From assembly GCA_012800685.1 (NCBI GenBank), contig JAAZIT010000445.1, positions 1-15,082 of the forward strand: a stretch of 15,082 nt of DNA, in the 5' to 3' direction. The DNA is from Clostridiales bacterium. GTDB taxonomy: Bacteria; Bacillota; Clostridia; Oscillospirales; Ruminococcaceae. The position numbers and the translations under genes were made by a program. The notes beneath the pieces were generated by a model that saw only the letters and a list, made by a program, of their open reading frames with translations, was not told the DNA's origin and ran no database searches. Shown here piece after piece: positions 7,397-14,300 of the stretch (within the stretch, counting starts at the first letter, position 1; every line of letters begins with the position of its first letter).

Positions 7397-7402
7397 TATA
7401 AT
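7397..7402 (+). promoter_or_regulatory. rbr: Candidate -10 of the rubrerythrin gene (fourth core)
   Basis: TATAAT in the fourth core would place transcription start about 25 nt before the rbr ATG, a normal leader length. No good -35 lies 16-18 nt upstream (TTTCAT is the closest), so the hexamer may instead be part of an operator dyad lying in the leader of a transcript from unit 3. Confidence 0.4.
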
Positions 7403-7433
7403 AGTATAAAATATAAAAATTGGAGGAATAAAT

Positions 7434-8042
7434 ATGTCCGTATCTTTTCAAAATTCAGAAACAAGAAAAAACCTAATGAGAGCCTTTGCAGGTGAAAGCC
7501 AAGCGAGAAACCGCTATACTTTTGCTGCGTGTCAGGCTAAAAAACAACAGCTTCATGTTGTCGAGGCGTTATTCACATTCACAGCAAATCAAGAAAAAGA
7601 GCATGCCGAAATATTTTACAACCATTTAAAGCAGTGTGCAGGAGAAAATATTGACACAGAAAGTGCCGCATATCCAGTTGATATCGCTGATGACATTTCA
7701 ACACTTTTAAAAATGGCTCACCACAACGAACTTGAGGAATTTTCACCTGTGTATCCTAATTTCGCACAAATTGCAAAGGACGAGGGCTTTAACGAAATCT
7801 CAACCTCATTTAAAAATATTGCAGGGATAGAGAAAAAACATGGGGAACGTTTTAAGGTTTTTGCCGACTTAATGGACAGTGGAAATCTTTTTAAAGAAGA
7901 CAAAGAAATTTCATGGATGTGTCTAAATTGCGGTTATATCTTTGATGGGGTTAGTGCGCCAATGGCATGTCCAGTATGCAAAAAGCCACAAGGATACTTT
8001 ATAAGACTTTCAATGTCACCATGGGGCTTAAGCTGTAACTAA
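7434..8042 (+). CDS. rbr: Rubrerythrin
   Basis: Rubrerythrin is a cytosolic non-haem iron peroxidase that reduces hydrogen peroxide in anaerobes, with electrons from NAD(P)H through rubredoxin-type partners. The 202-residue protein has the two classical parts. An N-terminal ferritin-like diiron domain (about 8-148) carries Glu21 in AFAGESQARNRY, Glu54 and His57 in EKEH, Glu99/Glu102 in NELEEF, and Glu133/His136 in EKKH. A C-terminal rubredoxin-like domain carries an Fe(Cys)4 site at Cys163, Cys166, Cys179 and Cys182 (CLNCGY and CPVC). All expected ligands appear present. GGAGG lies 8 nt before the ATG, and the gene follows the four-copy repeat array. Rubrerythrin genes in Clostridia are often under the peroxide sensor PerR. 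The array cores are AT-rich dyads but do not match the TTATAATnATTATAA box. Enolase follows after 28 nt, probably on the same transcript. Confidence 0.96.
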   Translation: MSVSFQNSETRKNLMRAFAGESQARNRYTFAACQAKKQQLHVVEALFTFTANQEKEHAEIFYNHLKQCAGENIDTESAAYPVDIADDISTLLKMAHHNELEEFSPVYPNFAQIAKDEGFNEISTSFKNIAGIEKKHGERFKVFADLMDSGNLFKEDKEISWMCLNCGYIFDGVSAPMACPVCKKPQGYFIRLSMSPWGLSCN

Positions 8043-8070
8043 AACATCTTAAAAGATTTAGGAGGCAAAT

Positions 8071-9339
8071 ATGCATAATAGAAAAATAACAAAAATTGCT
8101 GCTCGTGAAATTATCGACAGTCGAGGTTTTCCTACAGTTTCAGCAACAGTTACTCTAAATGACGGCTCTATTGGAAGTGCAGCAGTTCCCTCTGGAGCTT
8201 CAACTGGAACTTTTGAAGCTTTTGAATTAAGGGACAAAGGGCTAAAGCGTTATGGCGGTCGTGGTGTTTCAAAGGCTGTTAGCAACGTTAATGAGATTAT
8301 TGCACCAGAAATTATTGCACTTGAAACAGTAAATCAAGGTATAATTGACAGGGCTTTAATTCGACTTGACGGAACAGAAAATCTTACAAATCTCGGTGCT
8401 AATGCAGTCTTATCTGTATCTCTAGCAGCAGCTAAAGCAGCAGCCAAAGGCCTTGACATTCCGCTATTTCAGTATCTAGGAGGAATTAACGGAACAACAC
8501 TTCCAGTTCCAATGATGAATATTCTAAATGGTGGAGCTCACGCCAGCAATAACATTGACGTACAGGAATTTATGATTATGCCAACTGGTTTTGAAACCTT
8601 TAGAGATGGACTTCAAGCTTGTTGTGAGATATATCACATTTTAGGTGGAATTCTTAAAGGCAACGGTCTTGCCAATACCGTAGGTGACGAGGGTGGTTTT
8701 GCACCTCACCTTGAAAACGAAGAAGAGGCAATTAATCTTATACTTGAAGCTATAAAAAAGGCAGGATACACCACCGACCGCATTAAACTCGCCATAGATG
8801 CAGCAGCAAGTGAGTGGCAGTTTGAGGACAGCTATATGATGCCAAAGAGCAAGCGTGAATACACATCTGAAGGACTTATATCACATTGGGAAAATTTATG
8901 TTCAAAGTATCCTATCATCTCAATCGAGGACGGCTTAGGAGAGAATGATTTTGGGGGTTGGGCTGATTTAACAAAACGCATTGGCAAGAAAATTCAGATT
9001 GTTGGAGATGATCTTTTTGTAACAAATACCAGCCGACTTTCAAAGGGAATTGAAATGAAAGCAGGAAATGCAATCTTAGTTAAGGTAAATCAAATTGGAA
9101 CTTTATCTCAATCTATGGAAGCTGTAAACATGGCTAAGAGTGCTGGTTTTAACACCGTTATCTCTCACCGTTCTGGAGAAACAGCTGATACAACTATTGT
9201 TGATATCGCTGTAGCATTAAATGCAGGTCAAATAAAAACTGGTGCACCATGTCGATCAGAGCGTACAGCAAAATATAACAGGCTTTTATCAATTGAGGAC
9301 TTTCTTGGTAAAAACGGAACTTATAATTCTATAAAATAA
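8071..9339 (+). CDS. eno: Enolase (phosphopyruvate hydratase)
   Basis: Enolase interconverts 2-phosphoglycerate and phosphoenolpyruvate in glycolysis and gluconeogenesis, as a magnesium-dependent cytosolic enzyme. The 422-residue protein is near the usual 425-435. Motifs run in the normal order: SGASTG at 41-46, HASNN at 157-161, GDEGGFAP at 205-212 (Glu207), the metal ligands Asp243 (AIDAAASE), Glu286 (SIEDGL) and Asp313 (VGDD), the catalytic lysine Lys338 (LVKVNQ), SHRSGET at 365-371, and Lys389 in QIKTGAP. Small departures from the commonest bacterial sequence occur near the third metal ligand (GENDFGGW). AGGAGG lies 6 nt before the ATG. The gene sits behind rubrerythrin, not with other glycolytic genes, so it may be an additional copy or simply rearranged. 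It ends at a strong hairpin. Confidence 0.97.
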   Translation: MHNRKITKIAAREIIDSRGFPTVSATVTLNDGSIGSAAVPSGASTGTFEAFELRDKGLKRYGGRGVSKAVSNVNEIIAPEIIALETVNQGIIDRALIRLDGTENLTNLGANAVLSVSLAAAKAAAKGLDIPLFQYLGGINGTTLPVPMMNILNGGAHASNNIDVQEFMIMPTGFETFRDGLQACCEIYHILGGILKGNGLANTVGDEGGFAPHLENEEEAINLILEAIKKAGYTTDRIKLAIDAAASEWQFEDSYMMPKSKREYTSEGLISHWENLCSKYPIISIEDGLGENDFGGWADLTKRIGKKIQIVGDDLFVTNTSRLSKGIEMKAGNAILVKVNQIGTLSQSMEAVNMAKSAGFNTVISHRSGETADTTIVDIAVALNAGQIKTGAPCRSERTAKYNRLLSIEDFLGKNGTYNSIK

Positions 9340-9342
9340 ACA

Positions 9343-9384
9343 AAACAATCCCTTGATTTTTCATCAAGGGATTGTTTGCTTTTT
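9343..9384. terminator. Bidirectional intrinsic terminator between eno and the DUF188 gene
   Basis: AAACAATCCCTTGAT (9343-9357) and ATCAAGGGATTGTTT (9363-9377) form a perfect 15-bp stem with a 5-nt loop. A T-run follows on the plus strand, starting at 9380. On the minus strand the stem is followed by TTTTGTTTATTTTAT, so it can end both convergent transcripts. Confidence 0.93.
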
Positions 9385-9435
9385 ATATTGTTTATCAAGC
9401 CTTTTAAATTGGGATTTTAAGAATTACAGTCTAAA

Positions 9436-9879
9436 TTATATTAGGCTATCGATTATTTTTACAAATGCTTTTTCAAATATTATATCGTCGTCTGGAGTAC
9501 GCTTCTTAGGATTATTTCCACGGAACTTTGAAGAACCACGTCTCTGCTTTTTGTTTAAGTGCCTATCAAGCAAAAGTCTATCCATATTATCGTTGTTATA
9601 TTCCATGCCAGAATGGTGAATTGCCACAGCACTTTTTCCTAGAGCCATTGCCGCCACTCCATAGTCTTGAGTCACAATCACGTCACCTTTATTGACTTGA
9701 TTAATAAGGACGAAATCCACAGCGTCCGCACCTTTACCAACCACAACAACTCTTCCATAATCAGTGGTTATTACATGGCTCGTATCACAAAAAATTACAT
9801 ATTCAAGGTTTCTCTCCCTAGCTATTCTTTTGCATATCTCTCTAACTGGGCAGGCATCTCCGTCAATTAATATTTTCAT
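9436..9879 (-). CDS. YaiI/YqxD family protein (DUF188, UPF0178)
   Basis: This 147-residue protein belongs to a widespread bacterial family of unknown function with a PIN-like nuclease fold. The sequence begins MKILIDGDACPV, the conserved acidic strand of the family. It continues with a cysteine/aspartate pair (FCDTSH), the GADAVDF motif, and the acidic VTQDYGVAAMAL motif. The basic C-terminal region KKQRRGSSKFRGNNPKKRTPDDD is usual for the family and could contact nucleic acid. RNase activity is suggested by fold only. The ATG follows GAGGAAATATA. The gene begins 21 nt after the DUF4317-like gene on the same strand, so the two are probably one transcript. Transcription ends at the hairpin shared with enolase. 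Confidence 0.92.
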   Translation of the reverse strand: MKILIDGDACPVREICKRIARERNLEYVIFCDTSHVITTDYGRVVVVGKGADAVDFVLINQVNKGDVIVTQDYGVAAMALGKSAVAIHHSGMEYNNDNMDRLLLDRHLNKKQRRGSSKFRGNNPKKRTPDDDIIFEKAFVKIIDSLI

Positions 9880-9900
9880 TATATTTCCTCAGTTTTTTTA

Positions 9901-11214
9901 TTATTCGCTATAAACGTCCGCAACACCAACACTTCCGCTTATAATATTCTTAACATTATCTACTATGCTTTTGATTTCATTATCACTATCACTAATAATT
10001 GCACCTATATTAGTGCTTACGCTATCATTAGTGCTTGTACTCTCACCATCACTATCACTTTGGCTTGCGCTTATGCCAGTTCTCGCTGTAACGCTAGCTG
10101 TTAATCCGTTGACTGAAATTTCAGGATCGTCTAGGTCAATAACCAAGCATTTTTTGCCTTCAATGACAGTTGTTTTAACCTTGTTTACACCATCTTTAGT
10201 GATATTAATTGTTATACTAGGCATGGACAAAACAGTTTTCTTCTCCACTAAATTTGATGCTCTAAGAGGTGTGTCTCCAACAACAGATTCAAAAACCTTA
10301 TCTAAAACCTCAAGCTTTGTTACGCTTACACCAGATTCAGTTAAAATTTTATTTAAGCATTGCTTGTCAATAACAGGTGGTTCAGTTTCATCCTTATTTT
10401 CCTCAACAACCTCTAAAATCTTTTCGTTTACTGTTGTAATAATATCGTAGTTAAGCTCATCAGCAATAACATTGTTTAAAACACACTGAAATGTAGCCTT
10501 TTCATCATAAGCTGTTGCAATAAACTCACAGCCCAAAACATCATTAACTACAGTTGTGTTTGGCTCTTTTGGCTTTTTAGTATAGTACATAACATGATTT
10601 ACGTCAGAGCCTCTATCACTAAATACTGGATAAATAAATCCGTCTGTAGGTGACTCAGAAACCATTCTATCAGTATTTGGCTTTTTAATAATTTCATTAG
10701 CGTCCTCATCATAAATAAGTCCGTCAATTCTAATTTCAACAGGGCATACCGCCACAACTATAAAATTATAGTTGCTGTCCGAATCTTCATAATCTCCGCC
10801 ATCGCTGCTTTTTTTGAAAACTGAATATGAGCAATAACCTGCAAAAATTGCATATGTAGAAGCGTAAACCATTTTTTCAACAACCTGTTTTAACAAGACT
10901 TCAATACTTTGTTCGTCCTCAAATTTTGACTTAACAGCTTTATATAATATGTTTTGAGTTCTACCCTCAGCATATTGCTCATCTGGGAATCTATATTCCA
11001 AAAGATTTTTAGAAACTGTTCCACTAAAAACCTTTCTTAAAGCGCCCATTATAAGCTCTGCTTCGTTTTCTTCAATTGTATTATACGCTCTGGTATTCTT
11101 GTATTTTATGTTTTTTTCCGAATCAACAAAGGCAGAAACAACCTTGTTAAGTGTGAAAAATCCACTTTCATCATTAAAGTTTCTTTTTATTTCTGATATC
11201 TCTTTTTTGTTCAT
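9901..11214 (-). CDS. DUF4317-like protein of unknown function
   Basis: The 437-residue protein opens with MNKKEISEIKRNF, a start I associate with DUF4317 proteins of Clostridia; the assignment is from memory. No function is known to me. It has no signal peptide or membrane helix, so it is probably cytosolic. The body (about 1-330) mixes helices and strands and includes the aromatic stretch YASTYAIFAGYCSYSVF at about 116-132. From about 335 there is a strand-rich block (SITINITKDG). The tail at about 385-417 is low-complexity, dominated by Ser, Asp and Thr (SQSDSDGESTSTNDS), and the protein ends with a hydrophobic helix-like piece. Promoter and AAGGA ribosome site are clear. It precedes the DUF188 gene by 21 nt, and a functional link between them is only inferred from this. 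Confidence 0.75.
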   Translation of the reverse strand: MNKKEISEIKRNFNDESGFFTLNKVVSAFVDSEKNIKYKNTRAYNTIEENEAELIMGALRKVFSGTVSKNLLEYRFPDEQYAEGRTQNILYKAVKSKFEDEQSIEVLLKQVVEKMVYASTYAIFAGYCSYSVFKKSSDGGDYEDSDSNYNFIVVAVCPVEIRIDGLIYDEDANEIIKKPNTDRMVSESPTDGFIYPVFSDRGSDVNHVMYYTKKPKEPNTTVVNDVLGCEFIATAYDEKATFQCVLNNVIADELNYDIITTVNEKILEVVEENKDETEPPVIDKQCLNKILTESGVSVTKLEVLDKVFESVVGDTPLRASNLVEKKTVLSMPSITINITKDGVNKVKTTVIEGKKCLVIDLDDPEISVNGLTASVTARTGISASQSDSDGESTSTNDSVSTNIGAIISDSDNEIKSIVDNVKNIISGSVGVADVYSE

Positions 11215-11247
11215 GTAATCATTCCTTTTTATTTTAGTCCAGAAGTA

Positions 11248-11276
11248 ATTTTAACATAAAAATGTCAAAAAAGCAA
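11248..11276 (-). promoter_or_regulatory. Promoter of the DUF4317-DUF188 operon
   Basis: TTGCTT (11271-11276) and TAAAAT (11248-11253) are 17 nt apart on the minus strand, with TGT just before the -10 (extended -10). Start near 11241 leaves a leader of about 27 nt carrying AAGGA. A TTGACA hexamer lies inside the spacer but has no -10 at proper distance. Confidence 0.6.
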
Positions 11277-11349
11277 TGCACAATCTTTTATATTAATCGT
11301 TATATAGTTTAATATTTATCAAATATATATACCCTATAAATGCTAACTT

Positions 11350-12123
11350 TTATATTACAAAACCTCTATATCCTTTACATTTAGTTCTTTGCTCAAACTT
11401 ATCACACAAAAAAGTCTCTTGCATCATTTCACAGCTTAAGCCTTCAAGATACTCAAAATAACTTGGCTTGTCATTTACCTTTAGATATTCCTCTTTGTGT
11501 TTTCTATAACACTCCATTGTTCCAAAACCGTCACATCCGTATGGACTATAATCAGAATACTGACAGGTAAAACAGCACTTAAGTTTGTATTTATCCCCTG
11601 TCTTCCTTATCAGTTCCAAAAGCAAGACTTCAAAGTCTAAACAATTCTTATTTTCTTTTATGTTATATTCAAAATCCTCTACACTTAGAGAAAACCTTAA
11701 CACCAAACAATCATCAGTATACATCTTTTTATCGTCGCAGTTCCAAGAACTTGTAGGCTTATTTTCATCATGCTTTATCAGCTTATATTCAACGTTCAGC
11801 ATAGCCTCTATATCACTATTTATATCGTTCTCGGTTTTAGTAATAACTACTGGGATTTCAATAGTTAATTTATATCTTTGCAGAAAATAAGTATATTCCA
11901 TTGAACTTTTAAGCAAAGAGGAATAACCACCAGCCTTAAGAAATTCAAATTTCCCCTTTGCTTTTTCGTAATCACTAGAGTTTGAAAGTTCAAAATAACC
12001 AAAGCTTGTTGCAGAAAATTCAATTTCATCAATAGTGAACAAAAGTGTGTTAGTCCCTGTATTAAGAATATCAATGCACATATCATGCTTATCATCAATA
12101 TAATGAGCTTTAAAAATCTTCAT
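11350..12123 (-). CDS. Cysteine-rich protein of unknown function, DUF6304-like
   Basis: This 257-residue protein has no signal or membrane segment. The N-terminal two-thirds (about 1-175) is strand-rich, with alternating hydrophobic and charged residues. The last third is a cysteine cluster: Cys183/184 and Cys187 in KCCFTCQYSDYSPYG, Cys197, Cys205 in MECYRK, Cys231, then Cys240 in QETFLCDKFE and Cys249. The phrases FTCQYSDYSPYG and QETFLC recall the family I know as DUF6304, but this is recalled and untested. The pattern suggests a bound metal (zinc or iron-sulfur) or disulfides. The former fits a cytosolic protein in an anaerobe. The gene has its own promoter and a GAGG ribosome site 9 nt before the ATG. 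Neighbours give no functional hint. It could be an accessory gene, since its composition is more Lys/Asn/Cys-rich than flanking genes. Confidence 0.75.
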   Translation of the reverse strand: MKIFKAHYIDDKHDMCIDILNTGTNTLLFTIDEIEFSATSFGYFELSNSSDYEKAKGKFEFLKAGGYSSLLKSSMEYTYFLQRYKLTIEIPVVITKTENDINSDIEAMLNVEYKLIKHDENKPTSSWNCDDKKMYTDDCLVLRFSLSVEDFEYNIKENKNCLDFEVLLLELIRKTGDKYKLKCCFTCQYSDYSPYGCDGFGTMECYRKHKEEYLKVNDKPSYFEYLEGLSCEMMQETFLCDKFEQRTKCKGYRGFVI

Positions 12124-12150
12124 TGTTTTTCCTCACTTTTGTTTTGTTTT

Positions 12151-12179
12151 AGTATAACATATTTACAATTACTTTTCCA
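12151..12179 (-). promoter_or_regulatory. Promoter of the cysteine-rich protein gene
   Basis: TGGAAA (12174-12179) and TATACT (12151-12156) are 17 nt apart on the minus strand, with TGT before the -10. The predicted start, near 12144, gives a leader of about 21 nt including the ribosome site. Confidence 0.6.
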
Positions 12180-12186
12180 TAGCAAT

Positions 12187-12219
12187 AAAAAAACCCTTAA
12201 GTTTTTAAAACCTAAGGGT
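12187..12219 (-). terminator. Intrinsic terminator of the pot operon
   Basis: On the minus strand, immediately after potD, ACCCTTAGGTTT pairs with the matching downstream arm ending CTTAAGGGT in a 12-bp stem with one G-U pair (12193-12219). Seven T residues follow (12193-12187). It also isolates the next gene's promoter from pot transcription. Confidence 0.9.
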
Positions 12220-12226
12220 CTAGCTT

Positions 12227-13489
12227 TTAATACTCACGCTTCTTTTTTCTAAGTCGCATAATTGATACGCTCGCTGAAATGACAACGCACACTATTAAAA
12301 GAAATGGTATTGCCCACTGATTTTCTGCTCCGGAAATTTTTATTTCAGTCCAAAGCTTATCAATATACCTATTAGTTTTAGTTGACAGGTTTTTAAAGCT
12401 TTCTGTTTTAGTTTTTAGAAATTCATCAGATGGATAAAGGTTTTTATCGTTTTTAATCTCGTCATCAAGAAGCTCATACGCTCCCATATGTGGTGTTGAA
12501 TAACAGATATATTCAATATTTTCAAGTGCCACCTGAGTTTCATACATATAGTTAATAAACATTTCGGCGGCTTCTTTACGAATTTCCGCTTCTTGTTTTT
12601 TCTCCCTATTGCTTGATGTTAAATTCTTGTTTTTCGGAATACACATTGCATCAACAAAACGGTTTGTTCCCTCTTCTGGAATACATATTTCTAAATCAGG
12701 ATTGTCCTCCATAATTAAATAAGCGTCGCCCACATAATATGGTGCAATAAAAGCGTTTCCACCACCCATTTTTTCATAAACCTCGTCCATTACATAGGCT
12801 TGAACTAAAGGCTTTTGTTCAATTAAAAGATTTGCGGCTTCCTTTAGTTGGGATTGGTCTTGAGTATTAAGTGAATATCCTAACAAAATCAGGGGTATAG
12901 CCATTGCATCACGAGGGTTATTAAACATTAAAATCTGTCCACTATATTTTTCATCCCAAAGAGCTGACCAGCTAGTTATTTCTTCTTTAATTCTCGACGA
13001 ATCATAGATTAGGCACACAGTTCCCCAAGTATATGGGGCTGAATATTCGTTCTCAGGGTCATATTCTGGGTTTAAAAGTTTTTTATCGCAATATTTATTA
13101 AAATTTGGCACATTATCAAAGTTTATTTTTTCAAGCATGTTTTCTTCAATAAGCTTTCCAATCATATAATCGGAGGGAATAATAATATCATACTGGCTTT
13201 TTTCACCCTTTAAAATAGAATACATATCTTCATTTGACGGATAGGTTGTATACTCAACATCAATGCCAGTCAGCTTTTCAAATTCTCCTATTACATCAAG
13301 AGTTCCCTCAGTCCCATCTGAAATATTTTCACCCCAATTAAACACTCTAATTTTTACGTCATCACCTTTAAAACGGTCGTAATTATAGCCCTTATCAACC
13401 TTAACCGCTCCAGCAGTTAGACTAAAGCAGGAAAAAGAAATAGCACACACAAGAAGCATGGATACAAAAGATTTAAGTTTAATCATCAT
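12227..13489 (-). CDS. potD: Spermidine/putrescine ABC transporter binding protein with C-terminal membrane anchor
   Basis: This protein captures polyamines outside the membrane and delivers them to the PotBC channel. The 420 residues comprise an N-terminal export signal (about 1-28, ending TAGAV) and a periplasmic-binding-type body. The body carries the PotD landmarks VFNWGENI, TTYPSNEDMYSILKG, YDIIIPSDYM, and GDAYLIMEDNPDLEICIPEEG. Near the end is a second hydrophobic segment (about 393-412) followed by RLRKKKREY. No lipobox (small residues ending in Cys) is evident, so the C-terminal helix probably holds it at the membrane in place of a lipid. No LPxTG or NPQTN-like sorting motif precedes it. 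The start overlaps the potC stop. Two adjacent ATGs follow AAGGAG, and the second, at 13486, has the better spacing. The operon terminator lies just downstream. Confidence 0.94.
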   Translation of the reverse strand: MMIKLKSFVSMLLVCAISFSCFSLTAGAVKVDKGYNYDRFKGDDVKIRVFNWGENISDGTEGTLDVIGEFEKLTGIDVEYTTYPSNEDMYSILKGEKSQYDIIIPSDYMIGKLIEENMLEKINFDNVPNFNKYCDKKLLNPEYDPENEYSAPYTWGTVCLIYDSSRIKEEITSWSALWDEKYSGQILMFNNPRDAMAIPLILLGYSLNTQDQSQLKEAANLLIEQKPLVQAYVMDEVYEKMGGGNAFIAPYYVGDAYLIMEDNPDLEICIPEEGTNRFVDAMCIPKNKNLTSSNREKKQEAEIRKEAAEMFINYMYETQVALENIEYICYSTPHMGAYELLDDEIKNDKNLYPSDEFLKTKTESFKNLSTKTNRYIDKLWTEIKISGAENQWAIPFLLIVCVVISASVSIMRLRKKKREY

Positions 13490-14300
13490 CCCACTCCTTT
13501 TTTTGAGCGTGTCTTATCTTTCTCTCCTCAATTATATTTTTAGCAATTAAAATAATTAGTATTGAAACAAAAAGCAGAGTTGAAAGCGCATTTATCTGTG
13601 GGTTTATTTTTCTTCTAACCATTGAATAAATTGTTATTGGAAGTGTTTGAGATGACGCTCCAGATGTAAAGTAAGAGATAACAAAGTCATCAATTGAATA
13701 TGTTAGTGCAATTAGAAATCCAGAAACCACACCTGGCATTATTTCAGGCATAACGGCTTTTCTAAAAGCTTGGAATGGCGAACAGCCTAAATCTTGAGCA
13801 GCCTCGTACAAGTAAGGATTCATTTGTCTTAGCTTTGGCATAACGCTTAAAATAACATAGGGTATATTAAAAGTAATATGTGCAATGACTAGAGTTCCAA
13901 TTCCAAACTCAAAATCAACAAAATTTCTAAAGAACACAAAAAGCAACATCATTGAAATACCAGTAACTATTTCCGGGTTCATAATAGGGATATATGTTGC
14001 ATTCATAATAATGCTACGTGGTATTTTTTTCATGCTGTAAATCCCCACAGCAGCGGCAGTTCCAATAATTGTTGCAAAAATTGTTGAAATAAATGCAACC
14101 TTTAAGGTATTCATCAATGAGGAAATAATAAGCTCATTACTTAAAAGCTCCTTATACCATTTTAAAGAAAATCCAGTAAAATTAACACCTTTTTTCGACT
14201 CGTTAAAGCTATAAATAATTAGCACGAAAATCGGAAGATAAAGAAATAAAAATATTACGCACAGGTACACCTTTGAGGCAATTTTAGATTTATTCGTCAT
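13479..14300 (-). CDS. potC: Spermidine/putrescine ABC transporter permease PotC
   Basis: PotC is one of two membrane subunits forming the polyamine channel. The 273-residue protein has about six hydrophobic helices. The first lies at about 10-31 and the last at about 239-254. The cytoplasmic EAA loop that docks the ATPase is seen at about 166-190 (EAAQDLGCSPFQAFRKAVMPEIMPG). Other PotC-like features are the early SFNESK, followed by FSLKWYKELL, and the late YSIDDFVISYFTSG. Its ATG overlaps the potB stop in an ATGA, and its end overlaps potD by 11 nt, so the three products are made in step. Length and motifs look complete, with no sign of decay. Confidence 0.95.
   Translation of the reverse strand: MTNKSKIASKVYLCVIFLFLYLPIFVLIIYSFNESKKGVNFTGFSLKWYKELLSNELIISSLMNTLKVAFISTIFATIIGTAAAVGIYSMKKIPRSIIMNATYIPIMNPEIVTGISMMLLFVFFRNFVDFEFGIGTLVIAHITFNIPYVILSVMPKLRQMNPYLYEAAQDLGCSPFQAFRKAVMPEIMPGVVSGFLIALTYSIDDFVISYFTSGASSQTLPITIYSMVRRKINPQINALSTLLFVSILIILIAKNIIEERKIRHAQKKEWDDD

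Larger units (their letters stand above)
7147..7411 (+). repeat. Tandem array: four copies of an identical 19-bp core at 80-82 bp spacing
   Basis: This array fills the 305-nt gap between ypeB and rubrerythrin. The core TATATATAATAGTATAAAA is identical at 7150-7168, 7232-7250, 7313-7331 and 7393-7411, each preceded by C/T-rich CCC(C/T). Copies start 82, 81 and 80 bp apart. Within each core, TATAATAGTATA is a near-perfect dyad with one mismatched pair. Units 1-3 share a second block running from ACAAG(C/T)TTAGAA to a T-rich run. Units 1 and 2 are the most alike and unit 3 is more diverged. Unit 4 is cut short by the rubrerythrin ribosome site. The array could be stacked promoters, stacked operators or both. 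Confidence 0.92.

Noticed and set aside
7147..7411. CRISPR array
   Set aside because: Only four copies, no unique spacers of constant length, spacing shrinks by a base each time, inter-core sequence is itself repeated, and no cas gene is present.
9965..10450. 161-codon plus-strand frame opposite the DUF4317-like gene
   Set aside because: Its repetitive Leu/Ser sequence mirrors the Ser/Asp tail on the minus strand, and it lacks a ribosome site.
12227..13489. PotD as a substrate of the class B sortase
   Set aside because: The hydrophobic segment and basic tail fit, but no LPxTG, NPQTN or similar motif precedes them.
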